From Bacteroidales bacterium (GTDB taxonomy: Bacteria > Bacteroidota > Bacteroidia > Bacteroidales > P3), in NCBI GenBank assembly GCA_031262295.1, contig JAISIA010000054.1:1-34266 (forward strand): a stretch of DNA of 34,266 nucleotides. The letters run 5' to 3'. This document shows, piece by piece, positions 17,276 to 26,263 of this stretch. Below the pieces are notes generated by a model, which worked only from the letters and a program-made list of their open reading frames with translations, was not told where the DNA came from and searched no databases. How positions within the stretch are numbered: the first letter of the stretch is position 1; each line of letters starts with the position of its first letter. The position numbers were made by a program, and so were the translations under genes.

Positions 17276-17920
17276 TGAAGTTTTAGTATAAAGAAAATAT
17301 TTACAGATTGAACTTATGCCACATGAAGAACATTTAGGTTTTCTTGCTAAACATACGTATCTTCCATGAAGAATTAGCCAATGATGTGCAAGAGGGATTA
17401 GTTCTTTTGGGATGTTTTTTGTTAGCTGTTTTTCTACTTCAAGAGGTGTTTTTGCATTATTTGATAAGCCTATCCTATTTGAAACCCTAAAAACATGAGT
17501 ATCCACAGGCATATTTGGCTGATTGAATATGACAGATGTTATAACGTTGGCAGTTTTTCTTCCAACCCCGCTTAGCTTTTGCAAATCCTCCACATTATCT
17601 GGAACAATTGAATTAAATTTTTCAACTAAAGTTTTTGACATTTCAACTAAATGTTTAGCCTTATTATTGGGATAGGATATGCTTTTTATTATATTATATA
17701 CATCATCTATTGTTGCCTTAGAGAGTTTTTCAGCATTAGGATATTTTTTAAAAAGCTCTGGTGTTGTTATATTAACCCTTTTGTCGGTACATTGTGCAGA
17801 AAGAATGACTGCAACTAAAAGTTCAAATGGATTTTTATAGTTTAATTCACTCTGAGCAGTGGGTCTTTCCTTTTGAAAATAGTCTATTATATAGGAATAT
17901 CTTTGTTTCTTTGTTATCAT
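17267..17920 (-). CDS. nth: Endonuclease III (DNA glycosylase/AP lyase)
   Basis: A base-excision-repair enzyme that removes oxidised pyrimidines and cleaves the abasic site. The 217 residues carry the helix-hairpin-helix LQKLSGVGRKTANVI with catalytic K122, catalytic D140 in PVDTHVFRVSNRIG, and the 4Fe-4S cluster ligands C190, C197, C200 and C206 (C-x6-C-x2-C-x5-C). The start overlaps the stop of the EEP gene by an ATGA junction, indicating translational coupling. It is the last gene of the glycogen-fusion operon. The stop codon lies within a 21-bp repeat unit. Confidence 0.97.
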   Translation of the reverse strand: MITKKQRYSYIIDYFQKERPTAQSELNYKNPFELLVAVILSAQCTDKRVNITTPELFKKYPNAEKLSKATIDDVYNIIKSISYPNNKAKHLVEMSKTLVEKFNSIVPDNVEDLQKLSGVGRKTANVITSVIFNQPNMPVDTHVFRVSNRIGLSNNAKTPLEVEKQLTKNIPKELIPLAHHWLILHGRYVCLARKPKCSSCGISSICKYFLYTKTSEK

Positions 17921-19032
17921 GGATTGACCTCCCCTGCTCTATTTAGATATAAGGTTGCAGTAATTGGGTAATGGTCGGAGTAATTCAGCTTATCTCTTTG
18001 GAATCCTCCTACTTTAAAGTAGTCCTTATCAACTAATATATAATCTATTCTTTGAACAGGCAAAGACCCATTATAAGTTGTACCAAAGCCTTCGCCCTTT
18101 TCGGTAAAGGCATCTATCATTCCCTTTGATAATTCTCTATAAGTGTAGGAAAAAGGATTATCATTAAAGTCCCCTAAAACAACTATTCTTTCAGCACTAT
18201 GCTCAATTATTGGTTGCAATTCCTTAACCTCATAGCTTCGTTTCTTGTTTGCCTCAATAAGTTTCCTTACTATGGTTTTAAAATTCTTGTCCAAAGCCTC
18301 TTTGGCATTTCCTTTTTGAAACTCTTCAAATATCTCTTTTTCCTGTTTTATTAGCTTATATGAAGCCAAATGCAGATTTATTACCCTCAATATTGTTGCC
18401 TCATCCATTTCAATATCTGCAAATACATAGCTATTACTATTTTTCTTTGCAGGAAATAAAAGACCTGATTGAATAATTGGATGTTTTGAATATATGGCAT
18501 TGCCAGATAATTGTTTTTTTCCAACTTCTGATATATAATAATATTTATATCCCAAATTATTTACTATTCTCCAATGTATGGATTTTCTATCTTTATATGA
18601 AAAATAGTCCTGAAAGGCTATGATTTCTGGCTTTATACTACTTATATAATTGAAAATGGAGTCTTCCAATTCTCTTTTCTCTTCCCTATTTTGTGCATTA
18701 TATGCAAAGCCACAAACATTATAGCTAAGAATCTTTATGTTTGTATTTGTTGTTAAAACTTCATGTTTTGAGAAAAAAAGATGTGAGGCGTATAATTGAT
18801 TTATATAACCAACCTTTATAAGTATTGCAACAAGGGGAATGAGTATATAGCTCCATTTAAGAAAAAGCCAAAGGATGATAAATGCAATATTTATTATAAG
18901 AAGTAGTGGATAAATGTAGGTTAATAATGAAATGTAGGGCAATTTATCAGGAGGCACTAATGCCGAAACATAAGAGCCTACAAGTAAAAGGGTGAATAAT
19001 ATATTAATTATGTATAGAATCTTCTTTATCAT
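17917..19032 (-). CDS. Membrane-anchored endonuclease/exonuclease/phosphatase family protein
   Basis: A 371-residue protein with hydrophobic N-terminal segments (about 5-25, 38-58 and 61-77) followed by an EEP catalytic domain from about residue 98. Conserved motifs are SYNVCGF (N105), NLHLASY (H221), GDFNDNPFS (D288, N290), QRIDYILV (D330) and YSDHYPI (D353, H354). The usual QE metal-binding pair appears as Q141-D142, a conservative change. The family includes nucleases, phospholipases and phosphatases; the substrate cannot be assigned. The domain probably faces the periplasm, but topology is inferred. It overlaps the lipoprotein gene upstream by 14 codon-length bases and nth downstream by 4 bp. 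Confidence 0.85.
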   Translation of the reverse strand: MIKKILYIINILFTLLLVGSYVSALVPPDKLPYISLLTYIYPLLLIINIAFIILWLFLKWSYILIPLVAILIKVGYINQLYASHLFFSKHEVLTTNTNIKILSYNVCGFAYNAQNREEKRELEDSIFNYISSIKPEIIAFQDYFSYKDRKSIHWRIVNNLGYKYYYISEVGKKQLSGNAIYSKHPIIQSGLLFPAKKNSNSYVFADIEMDEATILRVINLHLASYKLIKQEKEIFEEFQKGNAKEALDKNFKTIVRKLIEANKKRSYEVKELQPIIEHSAERIVVLGDFNDNPFSYTYRELSKGMIDAFTEKGEGFGTTYNGSLPVQRIDYILVDKDYFKVGGFQRDKLNYSDHYPITATLYLNRAGEVNP

Positions 19033-19417
19033 TTGTGTTAGTTTTAAAGTTTTCTATAATCCATTTATCTTCTTTCTTCATTAGTTGCCATTGAATATAG
19101 TTTGCATTTCCATCAATATAAATTGTTTTTATATCAACATTTGCTTTTTCTTGCTCTATTTCTGTATTTATTATATATATTTTGTTGATTATTGCAAGGT
19201 CTTTCCCACTTGCAAGAATAATATCTAAGTATTTATGAAAATCATTATTTGTTATTTCTTTCAATTTTTCTTCGTCTCTATTGTTTAAATGCTTGTAAAA
19301 TTCTTCTACAACTGCATTTGCTTTGCGTTTTTCCTTAATTTCTCCACAGGAATATAGGAAGAAAAAAGAAAAAATAAGGATAATTAATGTATATATTCTT
19401 GTTTTTATTCCTTTCAT
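19004..19417 (-). CDS. Small lipoprotein, DUF4878-like
   Basis: A roughly 137-residue predicted lipoprotein. A hydrophobic signal segment ends in the lipobox FLYSC, so the mature protein would begin at the cysteine of CGEIKEK. The rest, with AVVEEFYKHLNNRDEEKLKE and a C-terminal WQLMKKEDKWIIENF, has the pattern of DUF4878/NTF2-like lumicin-type lipoproteins of Bacteroidota. The ATG at 19415-19417 overlaps the fusion gene stop as ATGA, so I prefer it to the ATG 6 bp upstream. Function is unknown. The 3' end overlaps the start of the EEP gene by 29 bp. Confidence 0.75.
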   Translation of the reverse strand: MKGIKTRIYTLIILIFSFFFLYSCGEIKEKRKANAVVEEFYKHLNNRDEEKLKEITNNDFHKYLDIILASGKDLAIINKIYIINTEIEQEKANVDIKTIYIDGNANYIQWQLMKKEDKWIIENFKTNTNDKEDSIHN

Positions 19418-22400
19418 ATCCATTTTAAAAGTGGGAAATCCATTCTATGAGGCATCAAAGGGTGTTTTGGAAATATTCTAATTGAATAGTTATAAACTCC
19501 TGCTGCAAAACTCTTGGTCTTTAATTCAAAAGTTATCCTATTGAGTGAATAATTCTCCATCTTCATTTCTATCTTTTGAACGAAGTCCTTTATCTCATCG
19601 TTTTCCTTTTTAGCAACAATAACCTCTGCACCTAAGTATTCAGGAGAAATATCGTTTATATGCAAGACCAAACGTAGGGTTATCTCCTCATCCATTTGTA
19701 TTTTTCTTTTATCAGCATCAGGAAGAGAAAGATCAATAAGCTCAATAAGCTCCCATTGTCTTTTCATCTTATGTTTCCATGCCGAATATTCCCTTGCAAG
19801 AAGGTTATCATTTTCTGTAAGTAATCTATGTCTTACAGATAATTTACTATAAAACTTATCATAGTAATCATCCATTTGACGCTTCATAGTAAAGTGTGGA
19901 GCAATTTTAAAGATGTCATTCTTCATATACATCGCCCAAACATTACTTACATTATTTTCATCCTGATTATAATATGCAGGAATTATTTTATCCTCTAATG
20001 TTTCATAGATTATCTCTGCATCATAAGCGTTTTGGTAATCGTTGGATGTGTAGATTTGTTCTTCACTTAAAGCCCATCCAGCTTCTTCTTTGTAGCCCTC
20101 TGCCCACCAGCCGTCCAATACAGAAAAGTTTAAAACACCATTAATCGCTGCTTTCTCGCCAGAGGTTCCTGATGCCTCCATTGGTCTTGTTGGAGTGTTA
20201 AGCCAAAGATCAACACCTCTTACGAGATATTTTGCAACATACATATCGTAATTCTCAATAAAGATTACCTTTCCTATGAATTGAGGCATCTTAGATATTT
20301 CAATAATGCTTTTAATTAGGTCTTGCCCTGCCTTATCTTGTGGATGTGCTTTGCCTGCAAAAAGGAATTGAACAGGTTTTTCAGGGTTATTGACCAATTT
20401 TTCCAACCTTTCCAAATTGGTAAATAGTAGATGTGCTCTTTTATATGTTGCAAATCTACGAGCAAATCCTATTGTTAGTGCATTAGAAGAAAAGACATCC
20501 TTAACCTTTATGAAGAGTTTTGGGTCCTCAGCACGCAAAACCAACTCTTTTTCCAAACGTTTTAGAACGAAGTTAACCAAAGCCTCCTTTGCTTTTTTGT
20601 GTGTGTCCCATATTTTCTTATTATCCACCTCGTATATCTTTTCCCAATACTTAGGATTTGACTGATCCTTGTAGTAGTCCTTAGAAAAAGTTTCTTCATA
20701 TAAGGAAGACCAACCTCTATCTATCCATGTTGGAAGATGAACTCCATTAGTTACGTATCCAATATGTATTTCACTTGGAAAATATCCTTTATACATTGGA
20801 GCAAACATTTGGCGGGATACTCTTCCATGTATCTTACTAACACCATTAACCTCTTGTGCAAAGTTCAAAGCAAGGACACTCATAGAGAATCTCTCCTCTT
20901 TATTCTCAGGATTCATTCTTCCAAGGGCAATAAATTCTTCCCATAATAGGTCTAAATTCTCAGGATAGTGCGATAGATATGCTCTTATTAAGTCCTCAGA
21001 AAAGGTATCGTGTCCCGCAGGCACAGGTGTATGTGTTGTAAATAGGGTTGAAGAACGTACAATTTCGCATGCCTGTCCATAAGAAATGGTTTTGTCAGTC
21101 ATTAAATTTCTTAATCTTTCAAGAGAATTGAATGCTGAATGCCCCTCATTTGAATGGTATATCGTTGGATTTATATCCAACTCTTTTAATAAACGAACCC
21201 CTCCTATGCCTAATAGAATCTCTTGCTTAATTCTATTTTCTAAATCTCCGCCATATAGTTGATGAGTTATTACTCTATCTTGTTCTTGGTTGTCTTCAAT
21301 ATCTGTATCCATTAAGTATAGAGGTACTCTTCCAACATCGCAACGCCATATCTTTGCATAAACATCCCTGCCCGGAAGATTTATAACTACCTTTTTCCAC
21401 TTCCCTTTTTCATCTCTTACAGCTAAAAGTGGAAGGTGAGAAAACTTTTGTGGAGATAGTTCAGATATTTGTTCCCCTTGTTTTGTTATCTTTTGAGAGA
21501 AATAACCATAGCGATATAATATTCCAATACCAACAATATTCTTATTAGAATCAGAAGCCTCTTTTAGGTAATCTCCTGCCAACATGCCCAATCCACCAGA
21601 AAAGATTTTTAATGTATCATGTAAGCCAAACTCCATTGAAAAGTAGGCTATCAAATCTTCATCTTCTTTCTTTTTATTCTTACCTTCTTCAATGTAATTA
21701 TCAAAATGCTCTACAACTTCATCCAATTTCTTTAAGAAGTTTTCGTCATTTAAAAGCCTATTAACATCTTGTTGAGTTAAACTTTCAATTAAATGAATAG
21801 GACTCCTATTAAATTTCTCAAATCTTTTCTCATCTATCAACGAAAAAACATCTCCCGCTTCCTTATTCCAAGACCACCAAAGATTTTGTGTAAGACGTTC
21901 TAATCCACTTAAACGTTCAGGAAGCAAAGGTGCAATAAGTATTTTCTTCCATTGAGGAGTATCACCCCAAGAATTATTAATATTCAATCCTTGATTAATG
22001 GGTTGCTTATGCACATACAATTCTTTCCTATCTATTGCTTTTTGTAGTGCAATATCATACGCCTTATAGTAGTATTCCTTTAAGTTTTTCCATAAAGTAA
22101 TCTTTGAAATATCATAAGCCTTTTCTCTTAACGAAAAGGTTTGTTCTTCATTCAAATCTATACTTTCAATTATCTTTTCTACAATTCTTTTTGTTGCCTC
22201 CTGGCTATCCCCATCCTGACGTTTTACAACAGATAATGCACCTTTTAAATTCTCATCTATGTATTTTTCTATCCAAAGACCATAACCCGAAAGTGTTGTT
22301 GTAATGGAAGGAATATGAAATGCCATAGATTCCATTGGTGTATAGCCCCACGGCTCATAATAAGACGGAAATACAGATATATCAAATCCTATTAAAAAAT

Positions 22401-23652
22401 CAAAATAACTAAGATTAACAACCCCATCATTGCCATTTAAATAGGAAGGAACGAACATTATCTTAACCTTATCCTCAGGAGAATTATTCAAGTTATTTTC
22501 TTTTATCGTTCTTAATATAGGGTCATTTTCTGGATCAAAAAGATGATGAGTAAGATATTGATTAGTTTGTGGAGAAGAAAAGTCCTTTTTTTCCATTCTC
22601 TCCAATAGGGATTGATAAATATCCACATTATGTGCAGGAACAGCAATAACAGCAACAACATCCTTTTGAATATTACTGCGATTTAATTGCCCCATTGCAT
22701 TGATGAAAACATCTATACCCTTGTTCTTAAACTCGTATCTCCCACTATTAATTATAAGTATTGCATCCTCATTAATTGGACTACAACACAAAGCCTGAGC
22801 AATTGAAATTATGCGTTCTCTGGCTAAAAGTCTTTTATTTTTAAATTCTTCATTCAAAGGTACAAATTCAGGTTCAAAACCATTTGGAGTTACAACATCA
22901 ACCTCCTTATTGAAGAATTGCTTACATTCATTATTTGTCAATTGACTAACAGTTGTAAAACAATCAGCCTGTTTTGCAGATATACTCTCTAAGGAATGCT
23001 TAGCTCTAACATTAAATTCATTGGATATTTTTTCCGAATCGTAAAGATGTAAGTCGGAATATAGAGGTAGGTTATTCCCTGCTATACATCTTCCAAGCAC
23101 AGTTGCGTGTGTGGTGAATAGGGTTGCAATTTGCGGAACATTCTTTTTTAAATACAACGCACCAGAGCCTGTCATCCACTCGTGCCATTGAGAAACAATT
23201 TTGTCTTGACTACAAAAATAGAACTCATAGTAGGACTCTATAACCTTACTTGCTGCATAACCAAACAAACATGGCTCAATATAATCCCAGCCCCCTGTTA
23301 TACTATCCAAAGAATACTCTTTCCAAAACTCTTCAAATATTTCATCTTTTTGGGAAAAGAAGTTGGTGAAATCAACCAATACAACCAAAGGTCTTCCCTT
23401 TATCTTCCATCTACCTACTCTTATTCTTAACCCCTTTTGTTGAGCATAAGTTTTCCAACTATTTAATATATATGTGTCCTCTTCAAATTCCGAATTTTCT
23501 TGTTTATCCCTTATTATGTCAGGACCAATCAATATGTAGTTATCTTGATAATCATCAACTAAGGTTTTAGCTTTTGTGGAAACAACAGTGTGAATGCCTC
23601 CAACCTTATTGCAAACTTCCCAAGAAGTTTCAAAAATAAAATCAGGTTTCAT
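19414..23652 (-). CDS. Glycogen synthase (GT3) - alpha-glucan phosphorylase (GT35) fusion
   Basis: A 1412-residue chain carries two opposing enzymes. Residues 1 to about 550 are a GT3, eukaryote-type glycogen synthase: it opens with FETSWEVCNKVGGIHTVVST and has the E-x7-E pair E433/E441 in YYEPWGYTPMES, with GYGLWIE after it. It would extend alpha-1,4-glucan from a nucleotide-sugar donor. Residues about 575-1412 are the short-type GT35 phosphorylase that releases glucose-1-phosphate. They begin LSGLERLTQNLWWSWN and carry RRFATYKRAHLLF, and the PLP site EASGTSGEKAAINGVLN with K1167. The C-terminal domain ends PHRMDFPLLKWI, as in Bacteroidota phosphorylases. Fused forms probably occur in relatives, though I cannot check here. 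It heads an overlapping operon with a lipoprotein, EEP protein and nth. No promoter was recognised in the short gap to the upstream terminator. Confidence 0.92.
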   Translation of the reverse strand: MKPDFIFETSWEVCNKVGGIHTVVSTKAKTLVDDYQDNYILIGPDIIRDKQENSEFEEDTYILNSWKTYAQQKGLRIRVGRWKIKGRPLVVLVDFTNFFSQKDEIFEEFWKEYSLDSITGGWDYIEPCLFGYAASKVIESYYEFYFCSQDKIVSQWHEWMTGSGALYLKKNVPQIATLFTTHATVLGRCIAGNNLPLYSDLHLYDSEKISNEFNVRAKHSLESISAKQADCFTTVSQLTNNECKQFFNKEVDVVTPNGFEPEFVPLNEEFKNKRLLARERIISIAQALCCSPINEDAILIINSGRYEFKNKGIDVFINAMGQLNRSNIQKDVVAVIAVPAHNVDIYQSLLERMEKKDFSSPQTNQYLTHHLFDPENDPILRTIKENNLNNSPEDKVKIMFVPSYLNGNDGVVNLSYFDFLIGFDISVFPSYYEPWGYTPMESMAFHIPSITTTLSGYGLWIEKYIDENLKGALSVVKRQDGDSQEATKRIVEKIIESIDLNEEQTFSLREKAYDISKITLWKNLKEYYYKAYDIALQKAIDRKELYVHKQPINQGLNINNSWGDTPQWKKILIAPLLPERLSGLERLTQNLWWSWNKEAGDVFSLIDEKRFEKFNRSPIHLIESLTQQDVNRLLNDENFLKKLDEVVEHFDNYIEEGKNKKKEDEDLIAYFSMEFGLHDTLKIFSGGLGMLAGDYLKEASDSNKNIVGIGILYRYGYFSQKITKQGEQISELSPQKFSHLPLLAVRDEKGKWKKVVINLPGRDVYAKIWRCDVGRVPLYLMDTDIEDNQEQDRVITHQLYGGDLENRIKQEILLGIGGVRLLKELDINPTIYHSNEGHSAFNSLERLRNLMTDKTISYGQACEIVRSSTLFTTHTPVPAGHDTFSEDLIRAYLSHYPENLDLLWEEFIALGRMNPENKEERFSMSVLALNFAQEVNGVSKIHGRVSRQMFAPMYKGYFPSEIHIGYVTNGVHLPTWIDRGWSSLYEETFSKDYYKDQSNPKYWEKIYEVDNKKIWDTHKKAKEALVNFVLKRLEKELVLRAEDPKLFIKVKDVFSSNALTIGFARRFATYKRAHLLFTNLERLEKLVNNPEKPVQFLFAGKAHPQDKAGQDLIKSIIEISKMPQFIGKVIFIENYDMYVAKYLVRGVDLWLNTPTRPMEASGTSGEKAAINGVLNFSVLDGWWAEGYKEEAGWALSEEQIYTSNDYQNAYDAEIIYETLEDKIIPAYYNQDENNVSNVWAMYMKNDIFKIAPHFTMKRQMDDYYDKFYSKLSVRHRLLTENDNLLAREYSAWKHKMKRQWELIELIDLSLPDADKRKIQMDEEITLRLVLHINDISPEYLGAEVIVAKKENDEIKDFVQKIEMKMENYSLNRITFELKTKSFAAGVYNYSIRIFPKHPLMPHRMDFPLLKWI

Positions 23653-23666
23653 ATATATCTAATATC

Positions 23667-23705
23667 AAAAAATTGTGGCTGAATGCTCAAAATCATTCAA
23701 CCACA
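23667..23705 (-). terminator. Intrinsic terminator downstream of the PepSY-like gene
   Basis: TGTGG-C-TGAATG (23674-23685) pairs with CATTCA-A-CCACA (23694-23705), with one mismatch and an 8-nt loop. On the minus strand it is followed by a T run. It separates the PepSY-like gene from the glycogen fusion. Confidence 0.75.
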
Positions 23706-23737
23706 TATTAAAAATACAAAAATTCCAATAGGAATTA

Positions 23738-24178
23738 CTAATCGTCAATATCAGCTACTCTGCCATTTTGGTCAAAAGTTAGCTCTAACCCATTGGATAG
23801 TCTAACTTCATACCAAGAATGTCTTTCTTTTTCAATCTTAGTCACACTTATATTTTCATAAGTGTTCTTTAAGAAATCTTTAATTGGTTGAGGTATGATT
23901 TTTTCTGGCACAGCACTTCTTCTACATTCTACATCCTTCCACTCTCCATTAGAATAGAACTCTATATGATTTCCATTTGTAAAAAACACATTATAGGTAC
24001 TGCCGAATAATTCAAAGTCTTTTGTTTGTGCAGCAACCTTATCCTTAGAGAAATGTTCAGTAACAAATTGACGAGATGCCGCTGGCAACTCTGAATACGC
24101 AATTGGCTTATCTCCATCTGCCTTTGCACAAAAAGTAAAAGCAAAAAGCGATAGGAGAATAATTGTCATCTTTTTCAT
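23738..24178 (-). CDS. PepSY-like periplasmic protein
   Basis: A 146-residue secreted protein. Residues 1-20 are a signal peptide ending near FCAKA-DG. The mature part holds two similar halves typical of the PepSY-like (formerly DUF2874) family: LPAASRQFVTEHF with a following VFFTNGNHIEFYSNGEWKDV, then IPQPIKDFLKNTY with YEVRLSNGLELTFDQNGRV. Relatives are common in gut Bacteroidota and have a fold like BLIP/PepSY inhibitors, but the function is not established. It has its own -7 box upstream (24211-24218) and a terminator downstream, so it is monocistronic. Confidence 0.85.
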   Translation of the reverse strand: MKKMTIILLSLFAFTFCAKADGDKPIAYSELPAASRQFVTEHFSKDKVAAQTKDFELFGSTYNVFFTNGNHIEFYSNGEWKDVECRRSAVPEKIIPQPIKDFLKNTYENISVTKIEKERHSWYEVRLSNGLELTFDQNGRVADIDD

Positions 24179-24210
24179 ATTATTTTTATTTTTAATGATT
24201 TTTAATGCAG

Positions 24211-24218
24211 CAAAGATA
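24211..24218 (-). promoter_or_regulatory. Promoter -7 box (TATCTTTG) for the PepSY-like gene
   Basis: The minus strand reads TATCTTTG, an exact consensus -7 box, about 33 bp before the start codon. No exact TTTG is seen at the -33 position. Confidence 0.6.
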
Positions 24219-24318
24219 ATAAAAAAATGGGTTTATTACATTATTTTAATAAAAAATAAGTGAAAGTGCCTATATTTTTTTATTAATCTCCACAACTAAC
24301 TTTTTTAAAACGGAAAAT

Positions 24319-25422
24319 TTATTCAAATAGTATATTTATAACGACATATTCACTGCGAGTTAATACCCTAAATTTCCCTCCCCAAAGTCCAATACCAGAG
24401 GAAACATAGTAGTGTGTTGAGCCTTTTTTCTTATAACCATAAGATAATTCATACATAAATTTAGTTAAAAGATTCAAAGGAAAGACTTGACCATTGTGAG
24501 TATGTCCTGATATTTGTAGATCTATTCCATTCTTCTGAGCTAACTCTAAGTTGTAGGGCTGATGATCTAAAAGAATAATTGGTAATTCCTTATCTACATC
24601 CTTAACAATTTCTTCTAAGTCTTTACGTTTAAGGTTAAACCTATCATCTCTTCCAACAATATAGAAGGAATTATCAACCTTTATGGCAGTATCTCTTAAT
24701 AGGGTAAAGCCACTTTTTCTTAAAAAGGCAGAAGAAGAGTCTGGATTTGCAAAAAAATCGTGATTTCCAAGTACTGCATAGACTCCCAAAGGGGCTTTTA
24801 GCTTTTGCAAGTCAAGATGGAAGTCTTTCTTGATTAGGGGCGAAAGAGAATTATCAATAATATCACCACAAATCAATATAATATCGGCTTTTTCCTTTTC
24901 TATCAAAGGAAGATAGGAATAAAAATCCTTTTTGTCTATACCATAACCAAGATGTAGGTCACTAAGAGCTAAAACTTTTAATTTTTTTCTTTCTTTTAAG
25001 GGTTTATTTATTGTGATATTAATCTCACTACGCTTTTTTATGCGATAATTTATGTAGCCTCCAACTAAAATTATTGCTAAAACCACACCCAAAACTATTG
25101 CAGTTATATTATTATGATAGAGAATATTCTTTGAAATAAAAGGAAGAAATTTTATAATATCTAATATCAAAAAACTAAGGAAAATATATAAGAAAAATAT
25201 TATATAACTCATACCAAAGGGATAAAGAATCTCTCCCAAAGAGTATGGCATTGTATTTCTAAAAATAAAGCTAACAAAGAAGGATATTAGCCCCAAAGAA
25301 AACAAAGCCATTATAACAATACGCAAAATGGGCTGTTCAATAAGGTTATATAAGCGATAAAAGACATAAATAAATGCACCAATTATCAATATTAGCATAA
25401 TAAAAAACGGAATATACTTCAT
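24319..25422 (-). CDS. Membrane-bound calcineurin-like metallophosphoesterase
   Basis: A 367-residue protein with four predicted membrane segments (about 4-22, 33-52, 72-92, 107-124) and a C-terminal metallophosphoesterase domain. All metal-binding motifs are present: SDLHLGYG (D155, H157), CGDIID (186-187), GNHDFF (N220, H221), DHQPYN and SGHTHNGQ. The layout matches YkuE/YaeI-like membrane phosphoesterases, some of which act on lipid-linked phosphates. The actual substrate is unknown. It starts 8 bp after a small membrane protein gene and is probably cotranscribed with it. Confidence 0.9.
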   Translation of the reverse strand: MKYIPFFIMLILIIGAFIYVFYRLYNLIEQPILRIVIMALFSLGLISFFVSFIFRNTMPYSLGEILYPFGMSYIIFFLYIFLSFLILDIIKFLPFISKNILYHNNITAIVLGVVLAIILVGGYINYRIKKRSEINITINKPLKERKKLKVLALSDLHLGYGIDKKDFYSYLPLIEKEKADIILICGDIIDNSLSPLIKKDFHLDLQKLKAPLGVYAVLGNHDFFANPDSSSAFLRKSGFTLLRDTAIKVDNSFYIVGRDDRFNLKRKDLEEIVKDVDKELPIILLDHQPYNLELAQKNGIDLQISGHTHNGQVFPLNLLTKFMYELSYGYKKKGSTHYYVSSGIGLWGGKFRVLTRSEYVVINILFE

Positions 25423-25430
25423 CTATTTTT

Positions 25431-25769
25431 CTATTCTTCGTTTTTTATTGTCATTATAGTATTTCCAACGTAACCTTCTCCTTTTTCGTTTCTTGCTTGG
25501 TTTATAATACTTCCAATAAGTTTTCCTTCCTTAAAAAATAATATAGTATCGTTTTTACTATGCACACTATCAACAGGATTAGGATTATCCAAAGTTGTGT
25601 TATTCCTTATAAAATCATTTACAGATTTTTCATAAAAAAACTTATATTCTATCTTTTTGTTAAGACGATCTTCCATTGTAAAAACCAAAAAAGTGTTAAA
25701 AATACTTACAATAAAAGAAAGGCTTATAAGAAAAGCCGCTAAAACAAAAAGACATCCTTGCTTTTTCAT
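25431..25769 (-). CDS. Small membrane-anchored protein, DNPNP family member 1
   Basis: A 112-residue protein of no family I recognise. Residues 8-31 form one hydrophobic segment, followed by a charged region (EDRLNKKIEYKFFYEKSV). It then carries RNNTTLDNPNPVDSV, NDTILFFKEGKLIGS and a variable tail. It is clearly paralogous to the products at 27311-27583 and 27605-27937. The soluble part probably faces the periplasm, by inference from the single N-terminal anchor. The gene is 8 bp upstream of the metallophosphoesterase. The other two copies lie 1.5 kb away, beyond a repeat cluster and a T9SS cargo gene. Confidence 0.75.
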   Translation of the reverse strand: MKKQGCLFVLAAFLISLSFIVSIFNTFLVFTMEDRLNKKIEYKFFYEKSVNDFIRNNTTLDNPNPVDSVHSKNDTILFFKEGKLIGSIINQARNEKGEGYVGNTIMTIKNEE

Positions 25770-25954
25770 AAATTATATTGTTTAAAATTGTTTTTAGTTA
25801 ATAAAAATGCAAAATAAGTAATAAAAAACGTAATTTTATCCAAAAATTAGTTTTTACTATTCAAATTTTAACATTTTTTTAACGAGATAAAAAGACAACG
25901 CATTAAAGCAATATTTTATTACATCTTCAAAGTAGATTTATGAATTAATAATTA

Positions 25955-25990
25955 GTCGGCAACCGACTTTTATTTGTCCTACGGAAAGTC
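25955..25990 (-). repeat. REP-like two-hairpin element 5
   Basis: It contains GTCGG-CAA-CCGAC (25955-25967) and TCC-TAC-GGA (25977-25985). It lies in the opposite orientation to element 4 and element 6. Confidence 0.75.
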
Positions 25991-26026
25991 AGATAGTAAA
26001 TTTACAAATTAATAATAAGAAAAAAT

Positions 26027-26108
26027 AAAACGAAGAAATAATTTACTAAAACGAAGATTTAATTTACTAAAACGAAGAAATAATTTACTAAAACAGCGTT
26101 TTATTTTT
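26027..26108 (+). repeat. 21-bp phased repeat array
   Basis: Three consecutive 21-bp units start at 26027, 26048 and 26069, each beginning AAAACGAAG and ending TTTACT. A fourth unit at 26090 begins AAAACAGCGTTTTA. The exact 21-bp period equals two helical turns, so the A-tracts are in phase. Confidence 0.85.
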
Positions 26109-26140
26109 ATGAAATTATTAATGTATAATCATAAAACCAG

Positions 26141-26175
26141 CCTTCCGCAAGGAAAATTAAATGTCGGTTGCCGAC
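26141..26175 (+). repeat. REP-like two-hairpin element 6
   Basis: It contains TTCC-GCAA-GGAA (26143-26154) and GTCGG-TTG-CCGAC (26163-26175). A 21-bp array follows with no gap, as at element 4. Confidence 0.8.
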
Positions 26176-26238
26176 AAAACGAAGAAATAATTTACTAAAA
26201 CAGCGTTTTAATTTTCTAAAACGCTGTTTTAATTTTAT
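26176..26238 (+). repeat. 21-bp phased repeat array
   Basis: Units start at 26176, 26197 and 26218, each exactly 21 bp. Their cores are AAAACGAAG, AAAACAGCGTTTT and AAAACGCTGTTTT. The last two cores are reverse complements of each other and each can form a small hairpin. Confidence 0.85.
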
Positions 26239-26263
26239 GAATTTATAGATTATAAATATAACA

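Noticed and set aside
26027..26238. CRISPR array
   Set aside because: The 21-bp units are back to back with no unique spacers, and no cas gene is present.
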